Source of the DNA: Syntrophaceae bacterium UBA4778
Lineage (GTDB): Bacteria > Desulfobacterota > Syntrophia > Syntrophales > UBA4778
Direction: 5' to 3'
NCBI GenBank assembly: GCA_002403175.1
Contig: DHHG01000301.1
Location: 1-27,799 of the forward strand
DNA: 27,799 bases
Shown here: positions 1-7,649 of the stretch, in pieces
Layout of the letters: each line of letters begins with the position of its first letter
Position numbering within the stretch: the first letter of the stretch is position 1
Notes under the pieces: model-generated
Database searches by the model: none
The model's input: only the letters and a program-made list of their open reading frames with translations
Told to the model about the DNA's origin: nothing
Made by a program: the position numbers and the translations under genes

Positions 1-136
1 CGAGAATTCTGGAGCCTGAGCTCAGTGTTCTCAAGAGGAGCCGTTCCAGTATTTCAAATGCCTGGTCATGATACTCGCGGTCCCAATAGCGCTCATAAAA
101 CTCAGCCAATCTGTCGTATCCGTTTTCCGCCTGCAT
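1..136 (-). CDS. Class I SAM methyltransferase, N-terminal fragment (cut by window edge)
   Basis: The first 45 residues can be read from an ATG at 136 and the gene runs off the left edge. The start reads MQAENGYDRLAEFYERYWD, followed by a helix and then GSRIL at the cut. That is the usual lead-in of a class I SAM-dependent methyltransferase: a YDxxAxxYd segment, a helix, and then the strand that carries the glycine-rich SAM loop. The SAM loop itself would lie outside the window, so the family call rests on the lead-in alone. A GGGGA stretch sits just upstream of the ATG. The gene starts 37 bases after the histidine phosphatase stop and is probably the 15th gene of the minus-strand glycan operon, where it could methylate a sugar or an aglycone. 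The substrate is not visible. Confidence 0.6.
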   Translation of the reverse strand, partial: MQAENGYDRLAEFYERYWDREYHDQAFEILERLLLRTLSSGSRIL

Positions 137-173
137 ACATCCCCATTCGTCTGGTGCTGACCGGCTTTAAAAG

Positions 174-779
174 TTATAGGATCGCAGAATCACAGGTATG
201 ATTAACCTGCATGATTTGAACACCGTCATTGTGGAACCGAAGCGTACTGATCGAGGCAGGGGCGATCTCGAATCTGTTGAGAAAGTCGATGGGAATCCCT
301 GCGAAGTAAGCCAATGCAGATCTGATAGCGTCCCCATGGCTGATAATTGCGATATGGCTATCCGGATAATTCTGCCGCAGGAGATTCAGCCCTATAACCA
401 TTCGGGCCTGAACTTCTATAATCAATTCACCGGAAGGAATGCGCGTACCGCTGCGAAATTCATTAAACCGCAACCAGTCCGGATCCATTTTTAACTCGTG
501 AATGGCTCGTCCTGTCCAGTCCCCGTAATGGATTTCTTCCCATGCCTGAGAGATTTCGATTCTCAACCCAAGCAGATCTGCAATGGGCTCTGCAGTTTCA
601 TATGCGCGTTCCAACGGACTGCAGCACACGGTTCCGATCGGTTTTAAGGAAAGCTGCTTCGCCAATCTCATTGCTTGAAGGCGTCCCTGGGGACTGAGAT
701 GGATTCCTTCTTCCAGCCCCGCTATCGTATGGCCTATCGCAGCACAGTGAGCATGTCGGATCAGATAAAAAATTGTCAT
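174..779 (-). CDS. Histidine phosphatase family protein (phosphoglycerate mutase-like)
   Basis: A 201-residue protein of the histidine phosphatase superfamily (branch 1), the usual length for small cytosolic phosphatases of this type. The phospho-accepting motif is LIRHAH (His9), a RHG variant with Ala for Gly. Further catalytic-pocket residues are Arg58 in SPLERAYETA, Glu82 in WEEIHYGDW and the second histidine His148 in ISHGD. All expected active-site residues are present, so the enzyme should be active. The family removes phosphate from sugar phosphates, nucleotide-loop intermediates or phosphoglycerates, and the specificity cannot be read here. An AGGA stretch 5 bases before the ATG supports the start. 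It follows the acyltransferase gene after an 82-base gap and precedes a methyltransferase, so a role in removing phosphate from a glycan precursor is a reasonable inference. Confidence 0.88.
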   Translation of the reverse strand: MTIFYLIRHAHCAAIGHTIAGLEEGIHLSPQGRLQAMRLAKQLSLKPIGTVCCSPLERAYETAEPIADLLGLRIEISQAWEEIHYGDWTGRAIHELKMDPDWLRFNEFRSGTRIPSGELIIEVQARMVIGLNLLRQNYPDSHIAIISHGDAIRSALAYFAGIPIDFLNRFEIAPASISTLRFHNDGVQIMQVNHTCDSAIL

Positions 780-861
780 ATTCGTCCTGATGAATCCGGG
801 TGCGAATGCATCCTTTTATGAATGACGGAAGTTTTCGGAGCAGGCTCAGGGAATTTCACTT

Positions 862-1878
862 TTATCTGCCTTTCTGCTTAGATATGACTAGCTGATAATT
901 CAGCCGATCCCTCGCCCCCCAAAGATACTTGTAAGCTTCATTACCCCTCAAAAAATCGAAGAACCTTTTTCCTTCAAGAATAGCTTGTTTCATTGCATGC
1001 CCGATAATAACGGCGCCAGGACTGAAGTATTCGGACTCGGGATCAAATCCTCCGAGATAGCAGAAGGTGGTATCGCCTTTTGCGAAAAGGTACAGGACTG
1101 AAATGGTTTTGTCGTTCAAGATGATCCGGTATATCCGGAGATATCCTTTGTCCAGCATGGCTGCCGCTATCTCGCGATGAAACTTCCGTATGGAGTCTTC
1201 CCTGAGGACGCCGGGGAGATTTCGTTTTCCCCATCGGGACTCATGCAGATAAAAAAGATCATCCATGCAGCGGGGCAGAAGGCTGGCATCGGCCTGCTCA
1301 ATCCTGAAATCGCCTGCTTTCGACAAAAGTTTTTCCGCTCTTCGCAAACTCCTGGTATGCTTGCGATTGAGAGAGGAGAGCCAGAGATCATAGGGATCCG
1401 TTAGAGCTGTTACCGGACAGACCTGCATTTCCTTAATGCTGAAGTTGAACCCGCACCGCGCATTTTCTTTCAGGGAAAGCAGAAGCGGCGAATCAGACCT
1501 GATTTCCTGAAAATCGCAGATATCCCACTCTGAACTTATTTCTCGGAGGTAATCCCAAATGAGCTGCATACCTGGGGCAACCTGGTCGGGCGACAACAGG
1601 ACGTCCAGATAGTCGGATATGCCCGTTCCATTCAAAACGACCGTCCGGATGGGGGGATTATCCTTTGTATAAAGGAATAGCGGCAAAATGCCGATAACAG
1701 ATCCGCCTTCCTTCAGGACCAGGACCCGCAACTGCCCCTGCCCGAAATGGTTCCACCAGGAAAGCTGCCATTCGGGCGACTGAAACGGCGTTGCAGAGGG
1801 GCAGTTCTCCCAAAGGCGATTCCAATCGGAAGCGTAAGTCCTTAATGTATCGAGATGGGATACGATCGCTAGTTCCAT
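862..1878 (-). CDS. CelD/BcsL-type GNAT acyltransferase (FemAB-like fold)
   Basis: A 338-residue cytosolic protein of the double-GNAT CelD/BcsL group (Acetyltransf_6 type). The N-terminal half has the typical opening with WNRLWENC and TPFQSPEWQLSWW. The C-terminal half holds the acyl-CoA-binding GNAT part, with a hydrophobic strand around ISVLYLFAKGD, then the tyrosine-rich FCYLGGFDPE and the ending FFDFLRGNEAYKYLWG, a signature seen in these proteins. Family members occur in exopolysaccharide and cellulose clusters and are thought to acylate sugars or amino sugars; the acyl donor and acceptor are unknown here. The ATG at 1878 lies inside the end of the preceding GT4 gene (10-base overlap) with no clear Shine-Dalgarno, suggesting translational coupling. 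Confidence 0.85.
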   Translation of the reverse strand: MELAIVSHLDTLRTYASDWNRLWENCPSATPFQSPEWQLSWWNHFGQGQLRVLVLKEGGSVIGILPLFLYTKDNPPIRTVVLNGTGISDYLDVLLSPDQVAPGMQLIWDYLREISSEWDICDFQEIRSDSPLLLSLKENARCGFNFSIKEMQVCPVTALTDPYDLWLSSLNRKHTRSLRRAEKLLSKAGDFRIEQADASLLPRCMDDLFYLHESRWGKRNLPGVLREDSIRKFHREIAAAMLDKGYLRIYRIILNDKTISVLYLFAKGDTTFCYLGGFDPESEYFSPGAVIIGHAMKQAILEGKRFFDFLRGNEAYKYLWGARDRLNYQLVISKQKGR

Positions 1879-2954
1879 AAGTTTGGTCTGAGTGTATTCG
1901 TTTCTGATATAGCTGTCTGGTAAAGCTCAAAATACCTTTGAATCATTTTCTCCTGAGAAAATCGTTCTAAAGCTGCCCGCCTGCATTCCATGGGGTTTAT
2001 TTGACGTGCCCTTGAAATTGCATCTGCCATTTCGTCCTCGGTATCTATGATAAATCCGGTCTTCCCGTTTTCAATAATCTCGGCTAGCGCGCCCGAACGA
2101 AATGCCGCGACAGGCGTCCCGCAGGCCAGGGCTTCCATGGCAACCAGGGAACTTGTTTCCGGCGCCCGGCTGGGAATGAGAATGCAATGTGCATGCGCGA
2201 TCAGTCTGCATTTACGTTTCCATCCGACCCGGCCGATAAATCGGCAATCGGATCCGTCGATATGAGGTCTGATCATCTGCTCGAAATACCGGACATGGCT
2301 TTCATAGGGATAAATTTCTCCGGCAATGATGATAGGATATCCGGACTTCTTTGCCGCGGATATCGCGTGGTGGTATCCTTTTTCCGGGCAGATCCGGCCC
2401 AGTGCGGCAACGTAGTCTGATTTGTGCACTATAAAAGGCATTTGGTCGACCGGGACACCATTCTCAATTGTAGCGTGCAGGACTGCTCCCGGTGGACAAG
2501 TCCGGCGCTGATTTTCCGAAACGCATTGCAGATAGGTTTGCGGCCTTTGTATTCGAAATACATCCGGCGCGTACCACTGCAAGGGCAAATGGAGCGTTAC
2601 CAGAACGGGAATGCCTGAAGGCGGCAGATACTGCGGAAAATCCAGTCCATGCATATGAAAGAGATCAATATTCCGCTCTTTCCCTATGGTGTTGATAGCC
2701 CTTCGGACTTCATGCCAAGCCTTCCAGCGGGCTTTGTCGTCAATAAGACCGGAAGCCCTCGATACAGGAACCAAATTCCCCGCCGTCCTCGATCCGGAAC
2801 AGGCAATCACAACTGATCCTGCGCCTGATCGAACCAGGGCGGAATCAAGCACGGATAGAACCTGTTCCGCACCTCCCGCTGTATCTCCCCGAACGGGAGC
2901 GAACGGATACGCAATACTCAGTATGGTAAGATCCCGGTCTGTTCCTGTTTTCAT
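1869..2954 (-). CDS. GT4-family glycosyltransferase
   Basis: A 361-residue GT-B fold enzyme of family GT4. The N-terminal Rossmann half begins at SIAYPFAP and has the acceptor-side GGAEQV loop. The C-terminal half carries the donor-binding motifs: GRICPEKGYHHAI near residue 187, and the retaining-GT4 EX7E pair at Glu266 and Glu274 (PETSSLVAMEALACGTPVA), followed by GALAEIIENGKTGFI. All catalytic landmarks are intact. It is predicted to be cytosolic or peripheral, with no signal peptide or membrane helix. The start ATG overlaps the preceding glycosidase stop as ATGA. Its C-terminal half closely resembles the GT4 at 17684-18778 in the second operon (same GRI-PEKG, IAG and VG-K-R blocks), so the two may use the same donor, perhaps GDP-mannose. 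That donor is an inference from the neighbouring ManC. Confidence 0.92.
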   Translation of the reverse strand: MKTGTDRDLTILSIAYPFAPVRGDTAGGAEQVLSVLDSALVRSGAGSVVIACSGSRTAGNLVPVSRASGLIDDKARWKAWHEVRRAINTIGKERNIDLFHMHGLDFPQYLPPSGIPVLVTLHLPLQWYAPDVFRIQRPQTYLQCVSENQRRTCPPGAVLHATIENGVPVDQMPFIVHKSDYVAALGRICPEKGYHHAISAAKKSGYPIIIAGEIYPYESHVRYFEQMIRPHIDGSDCRFIGRVGWKRKCRLIAHAHCILIPSRAPETSSLVAMEALACGTPVAAFRSGALAEIIENGKTGFIIDTEDEMADAISRARQINPMECRRAALERFSQEKMIQRYFELYQTAISETNTLRPNLWN

Positions 2955-3838
2955 CGCGCGTAACGCCTTACCATGGAAGCGCAGAAATCCGCATAGGCTT
3001 CCACATTCCGTGGCGGGCTGGTATGGTGCGGTCGAATTCCAAAATGTTCCGGTGTAAAACAGAAGGTCAGCGTTGTTTCGAATTCTTCCAGCGCCCTCAT
3101 CTGGCGGTCGAACCAGGACAATGCGCCGGTGCGGAAGCTATCGGCCCAGCTCAGGCCCGTCCGAAGATGGCGGACTCCCATTTTCCGGAGCCATCGGACG
3201 CTGTCGTCCAGACGGGGATCTTCGAAATGAAACCACTGGCAAATTCCGAAATCAGGCGTGTATTTTGAAAACTTCTTCAGAGCAGATTTCGGAATGCCGT
3301 CCTCTTTAACAAGCCCCATATAGAAATGGCGGTAATAGGAGGAACCTTCGGATTCCCGGTGCCGAGTCGAAGCGGGCCATGCCTTGGGAAGATCGAACAG
3401 GCTGTACCAGTGAATCCGGGGGGAGCTTCCGATCAGAAGCTCTGCCGTTTTTTCCAATCCGAAATCCTGAACTTCTTCCGCTCCGAATGTCGACACGCCT
3501 ACTTCCGAAACCCATACCGGGAGTGCAGTTGCCTTTTTTATCTCCAACAGTCTTTCCGGCCAGTCGTGAATGCTCCAGTGATTCCAGTCCAAAGGAAATC
3601 CGTGGACAGCCACTACATTCAAAGCGCTCAAGACGCCTTGAGCTTCCATGTTTCTGATGAAATCGGCATCAATCGGGGATATGCCTCCCAGAACCCGGAG
3701 CAGGGCGGGATTCTCCGCATAGACGGCGGCTGATGCCCTCTTGACCATGTCCGCATAAATAGTCCAGTTCCGATCGATTTCAAAATCCCAATGCGACAGA
3801 TTATTCGGTTCGTTCCAGAACATGACCGCTTCAATCAT
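2951..3838 (-). CDS. Clan GH-A glycosidase with circularly permuted barrel order
   Basis: A 295-residue cytosolic protein with the hallmarks of a (beta/alpha)8 clan GH-A glycosidase (GH39/GH5-like), but in an unusual order. The acid/base motif WNEPNN (Glu10) is at the very N-terminus. VVAVHGFP (about 75) and the nucleophile motif PVWVSEVG (Glu112) follow, then HWYSLFDLP (about 143) and GLVKEDGIPKSAL, which normally closes the barrel. Only then come the strands that normally open it: FGICQWFHFED (about 197), MGVRHLRTGLSW (about 220) and TLTFCFTPEH (about 256), ending in YADFCASMVRRYA. That last helix normally runs directly into the NEP strand. The strand order is therefore 4-5-6-7-8-1-2-3. A TGA lies in frame two codons before the ATG (3842-3844), so the N-terminus is not truncated by start choice. 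It overlaps the methyltransferase stop by 8 bases and the next GT4 as ATGA. Both catalytic glutamates are present. The substrate is unknown. Confidence 0.85.
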   Translation of the reverse strand: MIEAVMFWNEPNNLSHWDFEIDRNWTIYADMVKRASAAVYAENPALLRVLGGISPIDADFIRNMEAQGVLSALNVVAVHGFPLDWNHWSIHDWPERLLEIKKATALPVWVSEVGVSTFGAEEVQDFGLEKTAELLIGSSPRIHWYSLFDLPKAWPASTRHRESEGSSYYRHFYMGLVKEDGIPKSALKKFSKYTPDFGICQWFHFEDPRLDDSVRWLRKMGVRHLRTGLSWADSFRTGALSWFDRQMRALEEFETTLTFCFTPEHFGIRPHHTSPPRNVEAYADFCASMVRRYAR

Positions 3839-4586
3839 GAATCACCCCGTCTGTTCTTTTGCAGATGAAAACCTCTTTCTCCGGATTGGAAATTATTTTA
3901 AATCCGGAACTACGCAGCATTGCTTCGACACACGATTTATTAGGAATCCACCAGTTCGTGGGATCATTGGAATAAGAATGCTCGATGAAATGCAAACGCG
4001 GAAATCCCGGCCTGGTAAATATGCCCTGTTCGGAGAAAGGATAATCAGAAGATAATACGGCCTGTTCGTCTGGTCCCCGGAGCATCGATTGAAATACAAG
4101 AAGGTCTTTCACCACATGCTCGTGTAGCAGATCCAGAGCGAGAAGAGGATGTCTCAGGTGATAGAGAACCCCCATGAAAAGCACGATATCGAAGCGCTCT
4201 TTCAACTGAGCGACATCGTAAACTGACATCTTCTTGAATTCAATATCCTCTCCGCAAACGCCGGCTGCAAACCTGGCCTGAGCAAGGTAATCCTCGTCAT
4301 GATCGATTCCCAAGACTCTTTTTGCGCCCCGCTTTTTCATCTCAATTGAATAAAAACCGGCATTGCAACCGATATCGAGAACGCTCATTTGTCGTAGATC
4401 GGATGGGATGGAATCGGCAAAGCAGATCCATTTCAGCATGGGATAGTCGCCCAGATAATGATCCGGCGCAGTGTACACGCCATTCAAATTAATATTCTGA
4501 AACCATTCCCCCAGATCACGGACACGACTTCGGATTTCATTGGGCGATAATGATGTCGAAAATGAGGAATTCTTTTTACCGCTCAT
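3831..4586 (-). CDS. CmoB-like SAM-dependent methyltransferase (Rta_06860-type)
   Basis: A 251-residue class I methyltransferase. SAM motif I is VLDIGCNAGFYS (residues 69-80), followed by GIDHDEDYL (acidic ribose-binding end of strand 2) and the FDIVLFMGVLYHLRHPL strand 4 block. The CNAGFYS and YHLRHP features are those of the CmoB (tRNA U34) group, but the protein is shorter and sits in a glycan operon. It matches my recollection of a CmoB-related family (Rta_06860 type) that travels with a B12 radical SAM protein in sugar clusters. I chose the ATG at 4586, preceded by GAGG/AGG at suitable distance; an ATG at 4607 adds 7 residues but has no good ribosome site and overlaps the preceding gene by 32 bases. 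Likely role: methylation of a sugar or glycan precursor. Confidence 0.86.
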   Translation of the reverse strand: MSGKKNSSFSTSLSPNEIRSRVRDLGEWFQNINLNGVYTAPDHYLGDYPMLKWICFADSIPSDLRQMSVLDIGCNAGFYSIEMKKRGAKRVLGIDHDEDYLAQARFAAGVCGEDIEFKKMSVYDVAQLKERFDIVLFMGVLYHLRHPLLALDLLHEHVVKDLLVFQSMLRGPDEQAVLSSDYPFSEQGIFTRPGFPRLHFIEHSYSNDPTNWWIPNKSCVEAMLRSSGFKIISNPEKEVFICKRTDGVIHD

Positions 4587-5367
4587 CAGCCTGCCTCGTG
4601 CTCTCATGTTGAAAGATAGAATCGTAATTGAACTCCGAAATACCTGAGGACCGCTCGATCAGACGGACAGCATCCCGATAACCCTGCAGTGTTCCGACAT
4701 CTGTATAGGCCGTTCCGGCCCTGACCGCTATCGCCCTGTTTCCCTTTGCCAGATATGCATTGACCAAGGTTCCGAAAAATTCATCCTTCTTCTCCCGCTG
4801 TAGCCAGAGTGTGTGTAATTGATGAAGAATGTTACCTGTTAATTTAAATGCACCCCAAATCCAGTGAGTGGCCGGATTTGAAATCTTGACCTGGATTTCG
4901 CGAACATCTCCGTCGTCCTCCATACGGACGGCATCAAAGAACTCCGGACGGTCCACCGGGAACAATAGAAAAGAAAAAGAACCGTCCCGCAGGGTGCGCA
5001 ATGCGTTCTGCGGATACCAGACCGTATCGGGTAGTCCGACTACCACATTCTCCTCCGGTTCAATAAAGGGTGCTGCCTGGAAAATGGCATCGCACAACCC
5101 GGCAGCGGAAGGTTGAACTACATAACAGATGTGAATCGAGGACATCGTCCGGACATAATATTCCAGAATATCTGATTTGCCCGGAGCGATCACGAAGCAG
5201 AATTTGTTTACTCCTCCCAGAATCATGCGTTCTACCAGATACTCGCTGACCGCCTTTGGCCGCTCCTGGCCGTCTTCAAAACGGCTTCCAACAGGCAGAA
5301 GTTCCTTGGAAAAGGCAAGGGGTTGAATTCGACTCCCCGATCCTGCGGCTGGTATGATACCCCACAT
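4576..5367 (-). CDS. RmlA-like sugar-1-phosphate nucleotidyltransferase
   Basis: A 263-residue NDP-sugar pyrophosphorylase of the glucose-1-phosphate thymidylyl/uridylyltransferase fold. The signature G-x-G-S-R-x-x-P followed by the catalytic lysine and PVG is seen as AAGSGSRIQPLAFSKELLPVG (residues 7-27, Lys21). The metal-binding aspartate is in VVGLPDTVW. FKLTGNILHQL and TAYTDVGTLQGYRDA, the latter typical of the family's sugar-binding end, follow. It makes an NDP-sugar from NTP and a sugar-1-phosphate in the cytosol; base and sugar specificity cannot be read. It is short (family about 290) and lacks a C-terminal left-handed beta-helix. A G-rich ribosome site (AAGGGGG) precedes the ATG. It lies 71 bases after the last CgeB-like gene and probably supplies the donor for one of those transferases. 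Confidence 0.9.
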   Translation of the reverse strand: MWGIIPAAGSGSRIQPLAFSKELLPVGSRFEDGQERPKAVSEYLVERMILGGVNKFCFVIAPGKSDILEYYVRTMSSIHICYVVQPSAAGLCDAIFQAAPFIEPEENVVVGLPDTVWYPQNALRTLRDGSFSFLLFPVDRPEFFDAVRMEDDGDVREIQVKISNPATHWIWGAFKLTGNILHQLHTLWLQREKKDEFFGTLVNAYLAKGNRAIAVRAGTAYTDVGTLQGYRDAVRLIERSSGISEFNYDSIFQHESTRQADER

Positions 5368-5438
5368 CGATTCCCCCTTTTAAGAACCTTTCTTGTGATC
5401 CGGCGTTCGTGATGAGAAACTGTCTGTCCGCCTCCGGT

Positions 5439-6506
5439 TTATCCTTGTGCGGCACAGATAATATCTTCCAGTTCTCTTCCCCTGCATTCGGCAGTATGCA
5501 TGCTCAGCGTTCGGTCCCGAGCCCGTTGAGCGATTTTTTTCAGTTCATCCAGTGGAAGCTCAATGGCATCGATGGATTCCTCCGTTGTTGCGGCTGTGAG
5601 GACTTCCCGACCGGGCTCAAAGAAATATTCAAGTCCTTTCCAGTTATCTGTGAGAATGGGAACTCCGCATAGCGATGCTTCAAACAGTCTTCCGGAAGGA
5701 CAAAAGCCCGTTTGTGCCATGACCTGACGTGTAACGCTCAAAGTCAGTTTGGATGCGCAATAAAAGGAAGGATGATCCGGAGGGGCCAAATGGCGTTCAT
5801 ATGAAATGTTCGGCAGCCATGGAAAGTCGTCCGGGTAAAGAGAACCGCCGATTTTGAATTTCCGGTCCACCAAACGGCGGGCGGGCTCGATAAATAGACG
5901 ACGAAGGACATCCTGTCTGTCTTGCGCGTAGGTTCCGAGATACGACAGATCAGCAGCGTTTTCTGCCGAAACGGCAACCGGTTTATGCGCGTCGGGATCG
6001 GCGCTTCCGTACAAAGGCTGAACCTGTTTTGCGCCAAGATAGAGCTTCAGCTCATTGAGCGATTCACCCCCCGTATAGCTCAGAACAAGATCAAAGTGTC
6101 TGAGGCCGTGCGGACCTATATAAGATAAGGAAATTCCTTTTTTAAGAGCATCGAGCGTAACGGGTGTGTCGAGATCATAGAAGACATGCAAACCGGCGGA
6201 CGACGAAAGGACAAGGTCGGAAGCCGCAATGCCGTCCGGACAATAGGAAGTTACAATGCCGATATCGGCATCGGCCAGTTCGCGTTCTGCCCGGGATCGC
6301 ACCGCTTCCCATTGACTGTACAGGATGAGATCACCCCCCGGAATCTCGTTCAAGTCCCGATGAGCAGCATAATAAGGAACATCTTTTTCAAAAAAGACAA
6401 TCCGATGCCTTCTTCCGATCAGGGCTCTACATAGTCCGCGCCATATCGTAGCATGTCCATTTCCCCAAGACGAACTGATGCTCAGGCCGAAAATCACAAA
6501 TTTCAT
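5439..6506 (-). CDS. CgeB-like glycosyltransferase, paralogue 4 of the tandem
   Basis: A 355-residue GT-B glycosyltransferase of the CgeB type (Glyco_trans_1_2-like C-terminal domain). N-terminal landmarks are SSSWGNGHATIWRGL (11-25), HRIVFFEKDVPYYAAHRDL and the FYDLDTPVTL segment (109-118). The C-terminal donor half has LSYLGTYAQDRQ, GGSLYPDD and the EASLCGVPILTDNWKGLE block (276-293), closing with the HTAECRGRELE tail common to all four paralogues. It is closest to the neighbour at 6503-7636, with roughly half the residues identical by eye over the N-terminal 50. The name CgeB comes from a Bacillus spore-coat maturation protein; the reaction of this branch is unknown beyond predicted glycosyl transfer. 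The start overlaps the preceding stop as ATGA. No membrane segment. Confidence 0.85.
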   Translation of the reverse strand: MKFVIFGLSISSSWGNGHATIWRGLCRALIGRRHRIVFFEKDVPYYAAHRDLNEIPGGDLILYSQWEAVRSRAERELADADIGIVTSYCPDGIAASDLVLSSSAGLHVFYDLDTPVTLDALKKGISLSYIGPHGLRHFDLVLSYTGGESLNELKLYLGAKQVQPLYGSADPDAHKPVAVSAENAADLSYLGTYAQDRQDVLRRLFIEPARRLVDRKFKIGGSLYPDDFPWLPNISYERHLAPPDHPSFYCASKLTLSVTRQVMAQTGFCPSGRLFEASLCGVPILTDNWKGLEYFFEPGREVLTAATTEESIDAIELPLDELKKIAQRARDRTLSMHTAECRGRELEDIICAAQG

Positions 6507-7636
6507 AATTCACTCCGGCTTCGAAGGGACATGATATTGTCGATGCTTTTATGTTTGGTCTGGTACCCCATCAACTCATATATCCACTGCTCCAGCTCGG
6601 ATGCACGGTGAGCCGCCGTGTGTCCGGCGAGGACCCTGGCCCTGGCCCGTTGTCCTATATTGAAACGCTCCAGCTCAGGCAGTTCCTGCATGTATTGCAA
6701 AACCTGTTGGCCGGATTCGGCAATTAGAATCTCGCGGCCGATCTCAAAGAAGGTATCTATGCCCTCCCAATAATCACTGATGATCGGTGTACCGCATGCG
6801 GCGGCTTCAAAGAGTCGGACACTGGGTGAAAATCCGGATCGCACCATTTCGGCCCTGGTTACGTTCAGCGTGAATCGTTGCGCGCTGTAAAAAGAGCGGT
6901 GCTCGGCAGGGCAGAGATGGTCTATCCTCCGTACGTTTCCCGGCCAGACTACATGGTCAGGATAAAGCGGGCCCGCCACAATGAATCGCCCCTTGTTCCA
7001 TTTTTGAGCCGGTTCGAGGAGGAGCTTTTCGAGGGTGGATTGCCGATCCTTGCTGTATGTCCCCATGTATCCCAGATCCCACGCCTGTTCGCATGCCCTT
7101 GGAGAGTATTGCTCGGGATCGAACGAACAATAAAAGGCTTTGGCCGCTTTGGCGCCATAGCGCTTTTCCAGTCTCTCCAGGGTAGGGCCGCCGGTGAACG
7201 ATAAATATAAATCAAAATGCGGAATCAGTTCGGTCGAGAGATAAGCGGCGCCTCCCTTCTCAAGCCTGGAAAGAGTGACAGGGGTATCGATATCGTAGAA
7301 TGCCTTTATCCCCGGGGCGGTGCGGATTACCCATTCCCCGACGGCAGTGCCATCCGGGACATAGGAACCTATCATAACAAAATCGGCATGCCGTATTTCC
7401 CGAGTATATTTTTTCTTAAGATCATCCAGATCCGTATAAAGCCGGGTGTAACCGTTGGAAGCGGACAGATCGCGGTTGGCTGCGTACCAGGGTACATCGC
7501 GTTCCAGAAAAAGCACCCTGTGGCCTTTCTTCAAAAGCTCCCCGAGCAATCCTCGGTAGGTTGTTGCATGGCCGTTCCCCCATGATGAGGTGATCGATAA
7601 TCCGATCATAACGATATTTAAGGATGGCAGTGGCAC
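6503..7636 (-). CDS. CgeB-like glycosyltransferase, paralogue 3 of the tandem
   Basis: A 377-residue CgeB-type GT-B enzyme and the nearest relative of the gene that follows it. Shared blocks are SSWGNGHATTYRGLL, VLFLERDVPWYAANRDL, FYDIDTPVTLSRLEKG, LGYMGTYSKDRQ, AGPLYPDHV and EAAACGTPIISDYWEGID, ending in HTAAHRASELE. The C-terminal tail after that block is about 20 residues longer than in its paralogue. The start is decided by the ribosome site: AAGGAG lies 7 bases before a GTG at 7636. A GTG two codons further upstream (7642) would overlap the site. The gene begins 13 bases after the preceding stop and overlaps the next gene as ATGA. Predicted cytosolic glycosyltransferase; donor and acceptor unknown. 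Confidence 0.85.
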   Translation of the reverse strand: MPLPSLNIVMIGLSITSSWGNGHATTYRGLLGELLKKGHRVLFLERDVPWYAANRDLSASNGYTRLYTDLDDLKKKYTREIRHADFVMIGSYVPDGTAVGEWVIRTAPGIKAFYDIDTPVTLSRLEKGGAAYLSTELIPHFDLYLSFTGGPTLERLEKRYGAKAAKAFYCSFDPEQYSPRACEQAWDLGYMGTYSKDRQSTLEKLLLEPAQKWNKGRFIVAGPLYPDHVVWPGNVRRIDHLCPAEHRSFYSAQRFTLNVTRAEMVRSGFSPSVRLFEAAACGTPIISDYWEGIDTFFEIGREILIAESGQQVLQYMQELPELERFNIGQRARARVLAGHTAAHRASELEQWIYELMGYQTKHKSIDNIMSLRSRSEL

Positions 7637-7649
7637 TTGCACTCTCCTT

